64,000 nucleotides of DNA, from positions 1 through 64,000 of the forward strand of contig CAWAVG010000001.1 in the NCBI GenBank assembly GCA_963785425.1, written 5' to 3'. Source of the DNA: RYN-133 sp963785425. GTDB lineage: Bacteria > Actinomycetota > Actinomycetes > Mycobacteriales > Jatrophihabitantaceae. The notes under the pieces are model-generated. The model ran no database searches, had not been told where the DNA came from, and worked only from the letters and a program-made list of their open reading frames with translations. Both the position numbers and the translations under genes were made by a program. Shown piece after piece: positions 45,306 through 53,856 of the stretch (the stretch's first letter is position 1; every line of letters starts with the position of its first letter).

Positions 45306-45515
45306 TCATTGGGCCAGTTGTCGGCGGAGGCTGTCGAGGTCGCCCAGCACCCAGGCGCGGGCGAGCAGGCCGGACCGAACCCGGAAGAACGCGGCGCGCC
45401 GGAGGATGTCGCGGTACCTGCGCCAACCGTCGCGACCGGCGGTCTGTGCTCCGAGCGTCCCGCGGAAGGACCGGCGGGGCGTTCCGCGGGCGTTCGTCGA
45501 CCGCTTCGAGGCGCG
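45306..45515 (-). pseudogene. Possible remnant of a SnoaL-like cyclase gene
   Basis: The minus strand reads RGTPRRSFRGTLGAQTAG, then GWRRYRDILRRAAFFRVRSG, then LLARAWVLGDLDSLRRQLAQ and a stop at 45306. The end resembles the last strand and helix of SnoaL/NTF2 cyclases, and the join at YRDILRRAAFFRVR looks like a deletion of the central part. No start codon is clear. It fills most of the 290-base gap between the TfoX and deazaflavin genes. Confidence 0.35.
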
Positions 45516-45520
45516 CCCAA

Positions 45521-45526
45521 TACGCT
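45521..45526 (+). promoter_or_regulatory. Candidate -10 box of a leaderless oxidoreductase gene
   Basis: TACGCT, six bases, then ATG 45533; no Shine-Dalgarno sequence is present. Confidence 0.45.
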
Positions 45527-45532
45527 GACTTG

Positions 45533-45970
45533 ATGGCGCAGGAGCGGATCAGCGAACACAACCAGCCGATGGTCGAGGAATTCCGATCGAACGCGGGACG
45601 AATCGGCGGCCCGTTCGAGGGACACACGATGTTGCTGCTACACAATCGGGGCCGCCGCACCGGCGTCGACAACGTGAACCCGCTGGCCTACCTTCCGGAT
45701 GCAGACGACCCGGCCACTGTGTACGTCTTCGCGTCTGCGGCCGGCCGACCGGAACATCCCCAGTGGTACCGCAATCTCATCGCCGCGGGCGACGGCGAGA
45801 TCGAGATCGGCACCGAGCGGTTCCCCGTCGAGGTCGTCGAGATCACCGGCGCCGAGCGCGATCGCATCTACGCGTTGCAGGTCGAGCGGATGCCCGGCTT
45901 CGCCGAGTACGAGCGGCGTTTGGCAGGCAGCCGGACGATCCCCGTACTCGCACTGCGCCGGACAAGCTGA
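45533..45970 (+). CDS. F420-dependent deazaflavin nitroreductase-family protein (DDN-like)
   Basis: A 145-residue protein of the deazaflavin-dependent nitroreductase family: NAGRIGGPFEGHTMLLLHNRGRRTG, then PLAYLPDADDPATVYVFASAAGRPEHPQWYRNL and the late RMPGFAEYERRLAG. These enzymes use reduced F420 on quinones or nitro compounds. The ATG has a TACGCT box six bases upstream. Much longer open frames upstream are rejected. Confidence 0.88.
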   Translation: MAQERISEHNQPMVEEFRSNAGRIGGPFEGHTMLLLHNRGRRTGVDNVNPLAYLPDADDPATVYVFASAAGRPEHPQWYRNLIAAGDGEIEIGTERFPVEVVEITGAERDRIYALQVERMPGFAEYERRLAGSRTIPVLALRRTS

Positions 45971-46023
45971 GTCGCTCGCTCAACAGCGCCGCGCGCAGTC
46001 CTTGGCCAGGGTCGAGCGCTGGT

Positions 46024-46941
46024 TCACTCGCCGCGGGACTGGTCGGCGAGGAAGCGCTCCAGCTCGGCGCCCAGTTCGTCGGCCGAGGGCAGGTCGCCCT
46101 CGGCGAGAGCTGTCTGAGCTGCGGTAGCTGCCGCGTCGTACTGCTGCTCGAGAGCGGCGACGAGGGTCTGGAGCTCCGCCGACCCGGCGATCTCGCGTTC
46201 GATCGCCTGCTGGGTGAGGCGTTCGTCGTCTTCGAGACTGGTGGTGTCGAAGCGGAGCCCAGCGCGTGCGCCGACTTCCCGCAGTAGCGCCACGGCGGCA
46301 GTCGGGTATTCGGTCTGGGACAGGTACGGCGGCACGGGGGCGGCGATCCCGAGCGCATCGATACCGGTCGCGCCGAGGCGGTACTCGAGTAGGTGGCCTG
46401 CGCTCGCCGGAACCATGATCTGACCCAGCCAGGCGCGGTAGTCGGCGAACAGCTCGCGCCGCGAGCCGTGCACGATGATCGGCGTCGGCCGGGTGTGCGG
46501 CACTGACATGGGGAACGCGTCCAGGCCGATGACCAGTCGCAGCTCGAGTCGCTCGACAAGCAGAGCCACCGCGGCCACGAACCGCTCCCACTGGGTATCC
46601 GGCTCGGGCCCGGCAAGCACCAAGTACGGCGTCTCGTCCTCGTCGTGCAGCAGGTGCACCACCAAATGCGGGGTGTCGTAGTCACTCCAGTGATCGACGG
46701 CGAAGCGCATCGTCGGACGTCTCGCTCGATAATCGTGGAGCTGGTCGACATCGAACCGGGCCACCACCGGCGCGTCGCCACCGAGCAACGACGCGCGGGC
46801 AAGCCGCACTGCGGCCCCCGCGTCAACGAACCCATCGAGGGCGTGCAGGAGGACGGCACCCGACAGGTCCGGCCGGTCTGCGTCGAGTTCGAAAAGGTCT
46901 TCCGGATCCAAGGTCACGCTTCCATCTTTCCTGATACTCAC
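46024..46941 (-). CDS. PAC2-family protein
   Basis: A 305-residue protein of the PAC2 (proteasome assembly chaperone) family found across actinobacteria. It shows LLHALDGFVDAGAAVRLA near residue 33, LVIGLDAFPMSVPHTRP and a C-terminal helical segment. Role in actinobacteria is not settled. GTG 46941 is the longest start; GTG 46917 (just after a GGAAG) is a good alternative. Confidence 0.85.
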   Translation of the reverse strand: MSIRKDGSVTLDPEDLFELDADRPDLSGAVLLHALDGFVDAGAAVRLARASLLGGDAPVVARFDVDQLHDYRARRPTMRFAVDHWSDYDTPHLVVHLLHDEDETPYLVLAGPEPDTQWERFVAAVALLVERLELRLVIGLDAFPMSVPHTRPTPIIVHGSRRELFADYRAWLGQIMVPASAGHLLEYRLGATGIDALGIAAPVPPYLSQTEYPTAAVALLREVGARAGLRFDTTSLEDDERLTQQAIEREIAGSAELQTLVAALEQQYDAAATAAQTALAEGDLPSADELGAELERFLADQSRGE

Positions 46942-47030
46942 CGATCCCGACGGTTATCGCATCGAGCCGGTGCAGTCCCCCCGGCCACGCCGACGGCCTC
47001 GCTGACAGCGACTTCGCTCAGTAGGACCTG

Positions 47031-47429
47031 TTACTCGCTCTTGTCCGAGAAGGAGTGATGTTCGTGGGTGATGACCCAGCGGTCGCCGGTCATGCGCAGT
47101 CCGATGGTGAGCCGGAGCCGCTGTTCAGGGTCGCGTTCGAACTCGGCCGGTGTGCCGCAGCGCAGTAACGCGTATGCAAACGCTACGTCGGCACCGGCGA
47201 TGACGTCGAGAGAATCGATCTCGAACACTGCGCCCGAAGCCTGCCACTGGAAGAAGTCGGGCCAGGTCTTTCGGTAGGCCTCGATGCCGCGGACGCCGCG
47301 TTCGGGCGGTGGGACGTCGAACATGACGATGTCGGGTGCGTGGTCGGCAAGCACGGTGGGCAGGTCGCCCCGGTGGACGGCACTCGCCCAGCGCGTGATC
47401 AGGTCGCGGATCTGTTGCTCGTCGGTCAT
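47031..47429 (-). CDS. SnoaL/NTF2-like domain protein
   Basis: A 132-residue protein with the SnoaL-like fold: RDLITRWASAVHRGDLPTVLADHAPDIVMFD, and HEHHSFSD at the C-terminus. Function is unknown; many members act on small substrates. It is divergent from the sigma gene at 47508, which carries a similar domain at its own C-terminus, so the pair may share a promoter region and ligand. Confidence 0.82.
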   Translation of the reverse strand: MTDEQQIRDLITRWASAVHRGDLPTVLADHAPDIVMFDVPPPERGVRGIEAYRKTWPDFFQWQASGAVFEIDSLDVIAGADVAFAYALLRCGTPAEFERDPEQRLRLTIGLRMTGDRWVITHEHHSFSDKSE

Positions 47430-47507
47430 TGCTCCCCCTCGGAGACGGTGTCAGGAATGAAACCCCGGGGATCGTCGAGATTCATCGCAGCGCGTCATCA
47501 TGAGCAG

Positions 47508-48461
47508 GTGCGCGTTCCTGCTGACCTGCTCGACCGGGCGCGTGCGGGGGACCCCGGCGCGTTCGAGCAACTCGTCGCGCCACACCGCGGCGAGTTGCAG
47601 GCACACTGCTACAGGATGTTGGGCTCGTTGCACGACGCCGAGGACGTGGTTCAGGAGAGCCTGCTCCGCGCCTGGCGCAACGTTCGCAGCCTCGATGAGC
47701 GTGGCTTCGTCCGAGCGTGGCTGTACAGGATCGCCACAAACCGCTGCCTCACCGCACTCGAACGGCGCGGTCGCCGGGAGCTGCCGTTCGACGTAGCGCC
47801 GGGCGCGCCGCCCGCCACCGAGATCAGCTGGCTCGAGCCCTATCCAGACAATTCTCCCGAATCCATGCTCCTCGGGCGAGAGAGCGTCGAGCTTGCGTTC
47901 GTCGCGGCGCTGCAGCACCTGTCCGCTCTCCAGCGCGCCGCGCTGATCCTGCGTGACGTCCTCGGCTTCTCCTCGGCCGAGGTCGCCGAGCAGCTCGACA
48001 CGTCGACCGCGTCGGTGAACAGCGCGCTGCAGCGCGCCCGCAAGGTGATGGAGGCTGCCGCGCCCACGCAGCAGACCGTGCTGCGCGACCTGGGTGGCGA
48101 TGCGACCGCCGCGATCGTCGAGCGCTGGGTCGAGGCATGGGAGGCCGGCGACGTCGATGCAATCGTCACGATGCTCGCCGAGGATGCGCGTTACTCGATG
48201 CCGCCGCTGCGCGCGTGGTATCGCGGCACGGAAGAGATCCGGGCATTCTTGATCGGTGGTCCGCTGCAGTCGCGATGGCGATTCCTGCCCACCACCGCAA
48301 ACGGTCAGCTGGCGTTCGGCACATACCTCTGGGACGGCGCCATTGGCCACTACGTGCCGGGCGGCCTCGACGTCCTCACCATCCAGGACGGAGCCGTCGC
48401 GGAGATCGTCGCGTTCCTGACCGCCGACCTCCGCCGGTTCGGACTTCCGGCGTGCATCTAG
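47508..48461 (+). CDS. ECF sigma factor with C-terminal SnoaL-like domain
   Basis: A 317-residue sigma factor of the SigG/SigJ type. Region 2 spans HCYRMLGSLHDAEDVVQESLLRAWR near residues 35-60, region 4 is LGFSSAEVAEQLDTSTASVNSALQRARK near 160-190, and a SnoaL/NTF2 domain covers about 205-315 (RWVEAWEAGDVDAIVTMLAEDARYSMPPL). In related sigma factors that domain tunes sigma activity directly. GTG 47508 keeps the usual N-terminus; ATG 47457 would add 17 residues. Confidence 0.9.
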   Translation: MRVPADLLDRARAGDPGAFEQLVAPHRGELQAHCYRMLGSLHDAEDVVQESLLRAWRNVRSLDERGFVRAWLYRIATNRCLTALERRGRRELPFDVAPGAPPATEISWLEPYPDNSPESMLLGRESVELAFVAALQHLSALQRAALILRDVLGFSSAEVAEQLDTSTASVNSALQRARKVMEAAAPTQQTVLRDLGGDATAAIVERWVEAWEAGDVDAIVTMLAEDARYSMPPLRAWYRGTEEIRAFLIGGPLQSRWRFLPTTANGQLAFGTYLWDGAIGHYVPGGLDVLTIQDGAVAEIVAFLTADLRRFGLPACI

Positions 48462-48493
48462 GAGCGGCGTGCATCTAGGAGCGGCGTGCATCT
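48451..48493 (+). repeat. 17-base tandem duplication at the end of the sigma gene
   Basis: CGTGCATCTAGGAGCGG occurs at 48451-48467 and again, exactly, at 48468-48484, with a third partial copy at 48485-48493. Both copies contain the same TAG codon, the first serving as the gene stop. Confidence 0.85.
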
Positions 48494-48610
48494 TGGATGC
48501 ACAGTGCACAACGCCGCGCGGGCAACCGATATCCAGACCCAACCTGCCCGAGTAGCCGCAAGACGTTCGGAAAGCCCTCATGTGCTTGTCGGCTCGGCGC
48601 GAGCAGGTGG
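48494..48610. other. Gap between sigma gene and rnpB
   Basis: No gene is supported here. It holds a short palindrome near 48485-48500 (CATCTTGGATG) and the region downstream of rnpB; no T-run terminator is visible. Confidence 0.5.
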
Positions 48611-49005
48611 GGCGGACGAGTCGGCCTGTAAGCCGGGTTCTGTCCTGACGCGGACGTCAGGGGCGACCATCCATCTAGGCCTGCCGTTGCCGGCAGGCTC
48701 CAGCGGTCCACCCGCAGACTCGGGCGGGCCGCCCTCGAACGTCTGCGCAAGCGGCGCGGACGCCGCTCTTCTCGACCTTGCTCCTGGTGGGGTTTACCTA
48801 GCCGCCTCGATCGCTCGAGACGCTGGTGGTCTCTTACACCGCCGTTTCACCCTTACCAGCGCACGCGCTGGCGGTCTGTTCTCTGTGGCACTGTCCCGCG
48901 GGTCACCCCGGGTTGCCGTTAACAACCACCTTGCCCTGTGGAGCCCGGACTTTCCTCGGCGAGATGCACGCACCTCGACGCGGCCGCCCGGCCGGCTCGT
49001 CCGCC
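48611..49005 (-). ncRNA. rnpB: RNase P RNA (class A)
   Basis: The minus strand carries the conserved RNase P core: GAGGAAAGTCCGGGCTCC and ACAGGGCAAGGTGG near the 5' side, and, near the 3' end, GGACAGAACCCGGCTTACAG. The ends pair over 10 bases (P1 helix, 48996-49005 with 48611-48620), which fixes the limits and gives about 395 nucleotides, normal for actinobacteria. It removes the 5' leaders of tRNA precursors. An open frame across this region is a chance ORF. Confidence 0.95.
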
Positions 49006-49014
49006 GTGGTCCCG

Positions 49015-49020
49015 ATGCTA
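49015..49020 (-). promoter_or_regulatory. Candidate -10 box of rnpB
   Basis: TAGCAT on the minus strand, nine bases before the P1 5' end. Confidence 0.35.
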
Positions 49021-49040
49021 GCCGAGGCACGCGAGCTGGG

Positions 49041-49046
49041 TAGCCT
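49041..49046 (+). promoter_or_regulatory. Candidate -10 box of the leaderless ArsB-like gene
   Basis: TAGCCT, seven bases, then GTG 49054. It sits back-to-back with the rnpB promoter. Confidence 0.45.
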
Positions 49047-49053
49047 CGCCAGC

Positions 49054-50299
49054 GTGCCGGGCGCGCTCGCGGAGAGCATCGCGGTCGCGATCCTGGTGTT
49101 GAGCCTCGTGGTTGCGATCGCGCGCCCGCGCGGGCTGGGCGAGGCCGTCGTGGCGGTGCCCGGCGCGGTTCTCGTCGTCGCGATCGGCATCGTCAGCGGC
49201 CACGACGCCGCTCGACCGGCTCAAGGAGATCGGGCCGACCGTCGCGTTTCTGGCGGGCATCCTCGTGTTCGGTCACCTCTGTGCGGAGGCAGGCGTGTTC
49301 GACTACCTCGGTGGACGGGCTGCGATCGCGAGCGCGGCCCGACCGCGACGGCTGCTGATCCTCGTCGTCGTGCTCGCAGCCGTCGTAACCGCGGTGCTCA
49401 CCCTGGACGCGACCGTCGTGCTGCTCACGCCCGTCGTGATGACCACGGTTCATCGCATGCAGGTCGCCGCACGTCCGCACGCGTACGCCTGCACGCATCT
49501 GGCCAACAGCGGCTCGCTGCTGCTGCCGGTCTCGAACCTGACCAACCTGCTCGCGTTCGCGGCGAGCGGGCTGTCGTTCGGGCACTTCGCCGCGTTGATG
49601 GCCCTGCCATGGGTGCTCGCGTGCGGCTGCGAATGGCTCGCCCTGCGGACGTTCTTCCGCGCCGACCTGCCTGACGCCGCCGGTGCCACGCAGCGCGACC
49701 TGCGCCCCGCGCCCCGCTACGCGTTGGTCGTGCTCACGGCCACCGTCGCTGGATTCGTGATCACCTCGTCGGTGGACGTGAACCCCGCCTGGGCCGCACT
49801 CGGCGGATGCCTGTTGCTGCTCTTGCCGCGCCTGCGCCATCGCGAGGTGCGCCCGCGGCAGTTGCTCGCCGAGGCGAACCCCGGGTTCTGCCTGTTCGTG
49901 CTCGCGCTGGCCGTGATCGTGCTCGGCGTGACGCGGCACGGCCTCGGCCACGTGCTGCGCACGATCACGCCGACCGGCACCGGGCTGCTCGCGCTCCTGG
50001 CCGCGGCGTTCCTCGCGGCGGCGGTCGCGAACCTGGTCAACAACCTGCCGGCCACGCTCGCGCTCGTCCCGATCGTCGCCGGCCAACCCGCGCTCGTCCT
50101 CGCCGTGCTGATCGGGGTCAACGTCGGCCCGAACGCCACCTACGGCGGTTCGCTGGCGACGCTGCTCTGGCGCCGGCTGCTCCCGGCGGACGCGAAGCCG
50201 AGTGCCCGTCAGTTCCATGTGCTCGGCCTCGCCACTGTCCCGGTCATCATGGTGCTGACCACCGTCGCGCTGTGGGCGGGCTATCAGCTCATCGGGTGA
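49054..50299 (+). pseudogene. ArsB/SLC13-like membrane permease, interrupted by a frameshift
   Basis: A permease of the ArsB/ion transporter superfamily with about 11 helices. The first frame, from GTG 49054, reads ALAESIAVAILVLSLVV, then AVVAVPGAVLVVAIGIVSGHDA. At 49207-49212 the reading frame must slip: the family continues LDRLKEIGPTVAFLAG, which is encoded one base later. The second frame then carries LDATVVLLTPVVM, HLANSGSLLLPVSNLTNLLAF and NLVNNLPATLALVP, all family features, to 50299. About one extra base (near G49210) is implied. Either a recent mutation or an assembly error; if repaired, the protein would be near 415 residues and move arsenite, citrate-like or other anions. Confidence 0.8.
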
Positions 50300-51368
50300 G
50301 GTGCGCGGTGTCGTTGAACAGCCGCAGCGTCGCCGAACCGTCGCCGAGGTAGTCGACGGTCGACACCGACGCGATGTCGAGATGCATGTGGAAGATGCCG
50401 GTCAGCGGCGCATCGACTGCGGCGCGCACCAGCATCTTGATCGGGGACACGTGGGCGACGACGAGTACCGCGGCATCCGGGTGCTTCGCAACGATCGCGT
50501 CGCGGCCACGCCGTACGCGGCGGGCGAGCGCGGCGAACGACTCGCCGTCGGGCGGGGCTACCTCGGGCGACCCGATCCAGGCCTCGAACTCGGCGGGGAA
50601 TGCGGCGCGTGCCTCGGCGAAGGTCATCCCCTCGAAGGCGCCGAAATCGACCTCGGCGAAGTTGTCGTCGATCGACAGCGGGACATCGAGCGCGGCAGCG
50701 ATGATGTCAGCCGTCTCGCGGGCCCGCCGCAGCGGCGAGCTCACGATCGCGGCGACGTCGCCGAACGAGCGCGCGGCGAGCGCCTCGGCCTGCTGCCTCC
50801 CCTCAGCATCGAGCGGGAGGTCGTTGCGTCCGCTGAGCCGCATCGGGCCGCTGTGCTCGGTCGCGCCGTGGCGCACCAGCAGCATGCGCGTGCGCGGACC
50901 CGTCGGCGGCGTCCACGAGCGACCCGGCGGCTGCGCCGGCGCCGCGCGCCTGGGCGTGCCCGCAGCTTCGTCCATCGCCTCGTTGGCGAGCCGGTCGGCG
51001 TACCTGTTGCGCTCACGCGGGATCCACTCGAAGGTCACGTCGGCGAACGACTGCCGTAGCTGCGCCGCTTCGCGTGCGAGTGGACGCAGACCCGGGTGCT
51101 TGACCTGCCAGGTGCCCTTCATCTGCTCGACGACGAGCTTGGAATCCATACGCACGGCGACCCGCACCGCCCCGAGCTCGTGGGCGGCGCGCAAGCCTGC
51201 GATCAGGCCCTGGTACTCGGCCACGTTGTTCGTCTCGATACCGATCGCCGCCTTGCGCTCGGCAAGCACGGCGCCGGTGGCCGGATCCATGACGACGGCT
51301 CCGTAGCCCGCGGGGCCCGGATTGCCCCGCGATCCCCCGTCGGCCTCGACGACGACAAGGTCGGTCAC
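50289..51368 (-). CDS. Bifunctional RNase H / acid phosphatase
   Basis: A 359-residue fusion typical of actinobacteria. The N-terminal RNase HI domain (about 1-135) has the acidic residues in VEADGGSRGNPG, NNVAEYQGL and VRMDSKLV; the C-terminal histidine phosphatase domain (about 165-359) opens with LLVRHGATEHS and has VDFGAFEGMTFAEA. In mycobacteria the second half acts as an alpha-ribazole-phosphatase-like enzyme. Overlaps the ArsB gene tail by 11 bases. It is followed by the zinc-ribbon and Nif3 genes, the usual order. Confidence 0.94.
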   Translation of the reverse strand: MTDLVVVEADGGSRGNPGPAGYGAVVMDPATGAVLAERKAAIGIETNNVAEYQGLIAGLRAAHELGAVRVAVRMDSKLVVEQMKGTWQVKHPGLRPLAREAAQLRQSFADVTFEWIPRERNRYADRLANEAMDEAAGTPRRAAPAQPPGRSWTPPTGPRTRMLLVRHGATEHSGPMRLSGRNDLPLDAEGRQQAEALAARSFGDVAAIVSSPLRRARETADIIAAALDVPLSIDDNFAEVDFGAFEGMTFAEARAAFPAEFEAWIGSPEVAPPDGESFAALARRVRRGRDAIVAKHPDAAVLVVAHVSPIKMLVRAAVDAPLTGIFHMHLDIASVSTVDYLGDGSATLRLFNDTAHLTR

Positions 51369-51395
51369 TGCTTCATCCCGCTCGGCAAGCGACGC

Positions 51396-52136
51396 TCACA
51401 GCCCCGACTCGTCGGTGCGGATGAGGATCCGGCGGCAGTTCTCACAGCGCACCACCTCGTCCGGCGCGGCGGTGCGCACGGCGGTCAGCTCGCTGCCCGA
51501 GAGCTCGATGCGGCAGCCCTCGCAGCGGCGTTGCTTGAGCATCGCCGCGCCGATACCGCCGCCGTGGTCGCGTGCGCGTTCGTAGAGCGCCAGCAGATCG
51601 GACGGCAACTCGCCGGCGATCGCGGTGCGCTCGCCCGACCTGGCCTCGACGGCCGAGTCGATCTCGGCGAAGGCGGCGTCGCGAGACGCCACCAGCTCCG
51701 CGCGTTCGGCGTCGACGGCGCTGCGTTGGTCCGTCAGCCGCGCCAGGGCGGCGTCGGCCTCCTCGCGCTGCTCCATCACCTCGAGCAGTTCGTCCTCGAG
51801 ACTTCCCTGCCGCCGCGCCAAGGTGGCGACCTCGTGCTGCAGCCCCTCGATCTCCTTGGCCGGCAGGCCGCCACTCTGCATGCGTTGCTCGTCCCGCACC
51901 GCGCGGGCCCGCACGGCATCGACCTCGTTCTCGAGGCGGCGCTGTTGATCGGCGACGTCGCCGGCCTGGGTCTGCGCCTCGGCGACGTCACCGGCGAGCT
52001 CGCCGGCGAGCTTCTCGCGATCCGCGAGCGCCGCCAGTTCGGGCAAGGAGTGGCGGCGATGCGCCAGTTGGGCAAGCGAGGTGTCGACCGCCTGCAGATC
52101 GAGCAGGCGCAGTTGTGCGGAGTGAGCGGCATTCAC
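51396..52136 (-). CDS. Coiled-coil protein with C-terminal C4 zinc ribbon
   Basis: A 246-residue protein with a long antiparallel coiled coil (about 15-180) and a zinc ribbon with four cysteines: RRCEGCRIEL and VRCENCRRIL. It is a conserved actinobacterial and wider bacterial protein (DUF164/CT398-like), thought to chaperone or link nucleic acid and flagellar-type partners in other groups. GTG 52136 overlaps the Nif3 stop (GTGA). Confidence 0.9.
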   Translation of the reverse strand: MNAAHSAQLRLLDLQAVDTSLAQLAHRRHSLPELAALADREKLAGELAGDVAEAQTQAGDVADQQRRLENEVDAVRARAVRDEQRMQSGGLPAKEIEGLQHEVATLARRQGSLEDELLEVMEQREEADAALARLTDQRSAVDAERAELVASRDAAFAEIDSAVEARSGERTAIAGELPSDLLALYERARDHGGGIGAAMLKQRRCEGCRIELSGSELTAVRTAAPDEVVRCENCRRILIRTDESGL

Positions 52137-53290
52137 TGGGTGGCTGGTGCCTTTCCGGCCGAGGGTTCGTGCAGCGTCCACGGATCGGTGACGTGCGTCG
52201 AGACGGACACGTCCACGCTAGTGCCGAAGTGCTGCCGCAACCGCGCGGCCACCTCGTCCAGCCACGGTGCCTCGGTCGCCCAGTGCGCGGCGTCGACCAG
52301 GGCGATCCCTTCCGGCCCGCGTTCCGCGGTCTCTTCGAGGGTCGCGTGGTGCTTGAGGTCAGCCGTGAGCAGCACGTCCGCGCCGTGGGTGCGGGCCGAC
52401 GCCGCCTGCGCGGCGCCGCTGCCGCCGCACACCGCGACGGTGCGCACGACCCGGTCGGGATCGCCTGCTGCTCGCACCCCCCACGCCGTCGCGGGAAGCA
52501 CCCGGGCGGCGTGGCTGGTGAACGCGCGCAGCGACATGGGTTCGCTCAGTTCACCGACGCGGCCGGTTCCGCGGCGGGTGGGCAGCGGCGCCTGGACAAG
52601 GAGGTCGAACGCGACTTCTTCGTATGGATGTGCGGCGCGCATCGCCGCGATCACCGCCTCGCGCCGGCCGGCGGGCACGATCATCTCGACCCGGGTCTCG
52701 GCGAGCTGTTCGATCTCACCCACGGTCCCGATCGTCGGTGTGGCGCCGTCGAGCGGTAAGAAGCTGCCCAGGCCCTTGGTCGTCCAGGCGCATCGTTCGT
52801 AGTTGCCGATGCGGCCGGCACCGGCACCGGCCAGCGCGTCGATCACGGCGGGGACGGCGTCGTCAGGGACGAACACCACCAGCTTGGCGGCGTCGGCGTC
52901 GTGCTGCACGTCCAGCGGACGGAGCTCGTTCAGGCCGATGCGGCGGGCGAGCGCGTCGGACACTCCGGGGTCGGCGACGTCAGCGTTCGTGTGGGCCACG
53001 AAGTGCGCGACGCCGGAACGGATCATGCGGTGCACCAACGAACCCTTGGGGTCGTCGGCGGGCACGCCGTGCACCCCGGTGAGCAGCAACGGATGGTGGG
53101 TGAACAGCAGTTGGGCGCCGGTCTCGACCGCCTCCGCGACGGTGGCCGGCACCGCATCGACGGCGAGCAGCACGCGGGTGACCCCGACATCCGGATCACC
53201 GCACACGAGGCCGACGGCGTCCCAGGGCTCCGCCCAGCGCGGATCGAACCACGCGTCGAGAACGCCGCGCAGGTCCGCGAGGGTCGCCAC
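52133..53290 (-). CDS. Nif3-like dinuclear metal protein
   Basis: A 385-residue Nif3/YbgI family protein that forms a ring with a two-metal site in its relatives. The first half opens VRG-like (VLDAWFDPRWAEPWDAVGLVCGDP), the metal motif TFHHPLLL-like LLFTHHPLLLTG lies near residue 75, and the second half has CGGSGAAQ and the late DLKHH motif. It has a middle insertion, as is common. Function is unclear; a GTP cyclohydrolase-like or metal-handling role has been proposed. It is coupled to the zinc-ribbon gene. Confidence 0.92.
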   Translation of the reverse strand: MATLADLRGVLDAWFDPRWAEPWDAVGLVCGDPDVGVTRVLLAVDAVPATVAEAVETGAQLLFTHHPLLLTGVHGVPADDPKGSLVHRMIRSGVAHFVAHTNADVADPGVSDALARRIGLNELRPLDVQHDADAAKLVVFVPDDAVPAVIDALAGAGAGRIGNYERCAWTTKGLGSFLPLDGATPTIGTVGEIEQLAETRVEMIVPAGRREAVIAAMRAAHPYEEVAFDLLVQAPLPTRRGTGRVGELSEPMSLRAFTSHAARVLPATAWGVRAAGDPDRVVRTVAVCGGSGAAQAASARTHGADVLLTADLKHHATLEETAERGPEGIALVDAAHWATEAPWLDEVAARLRQHFGTSVDVSVSTHVTDPWTLHEPSAGKAPATQ

Positions 53291-53366
53291 GGTGCGAACC
53301 TATCGCGGCCCGGTGGCGCCCGCGCAGTACCGTGGTCGACAGGACGAGCGCGCGAGGAGGGCGGTC

Positions 53367-53738
53367 ATGCTGTTGTTCGACGGCGTAGGCGGCCTGGTGT
53401 TCCTCGCGCTCTGGATCTTCTGCTTCATCGACGTCCTCACGACTCCGGAAACGGCGTGCCGCAACCTGCCGAAACTTGTGTGGATCTTCATCGTCCTGCT
53501 GCTGCCGCTGGTCGGCTCGATCGCGTGGCTGGTTGCCGGACGTGCCTGGGACCGCACCACGATCCCGGTGCAGCGGCCGACCGTCCGGTCCGGACAGGCC
53601 CGGCGGGTGCCGACGAACCCGGACGACGACGAGGAGTTCCTCGCCGGGCTGAAACTGCGGGCCGAGGAGCAGCGCCGAAAGGCGCGCGAGCAGGGCGAGC
53701 GCGACGGCCGCGACCCTTCCGACGGCGACCCTGCCTGA
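53367..53738 (+). CDS. PLD nuclease N-terminal domain-like membrane protein
   Basis: A 123-residue protein with two transmembrane helices (LFDGVGGLVFLALWIFCFIDVL and LVWIFIVLLLPLVGSIAWLVAG), the pattern of the short hydrophobic cap of cardiolipin synthases (PLDc_N), then a charged cytoplasmic tail. GAGGAGG lies six bases before the ATG. It precedes the signalling island. Confidence 0.88.
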   Translation: MLLFDGVGGLVFLALWIFCFIDVLTTPETACRNLPKLVWIFIVLLLPLVGSIAWLVAGRAWDRTTIPVQRPTVRSGQARRVPTNPDDDEEFLAGLKLRAEEQRRKAREQGERDGRDPSDGDPA

Positions 53739-53780
53739 TCTTGTCGATCCCGGGCGTGACCGCCCGGCGGATCTGTCGTT

Positions 53781-53806
53781 GATTGTGTAAACGGCCACCC
53801 GGGTAC
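53781..53806 (+). promoter_or_regulatory. SigB/SigF-type stress promoter upstream of the switch-kinase gene
   Basis: GATT (53781-53784), 16 bases, GGGTAC (53801-53806). This fits the actinobacterial stress consensus GNNT-n14-16-GGGTAC/T. It lies about 50 bases before the GTG at 53857. Confidence 0.55.
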
Positions 53807-53856
53807 CACTCGAATGGGCGTTGTGTCCGTTTCTCGACAAGAAGAGGTGCCGAATC

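Noticed and set aside
45215..45625. Minus-strand open frame before the deazaflavin oxidoreductase
   Set aside because: No domain or plausible start; the SnoaL-like text in another frame explains the region better.
48486..49043. Long open frame across the RNase P RNA region
   Set aside because: It lies inside rnpB (opposite strand) and encodes no recognisable domain; high GC makes such frames common.
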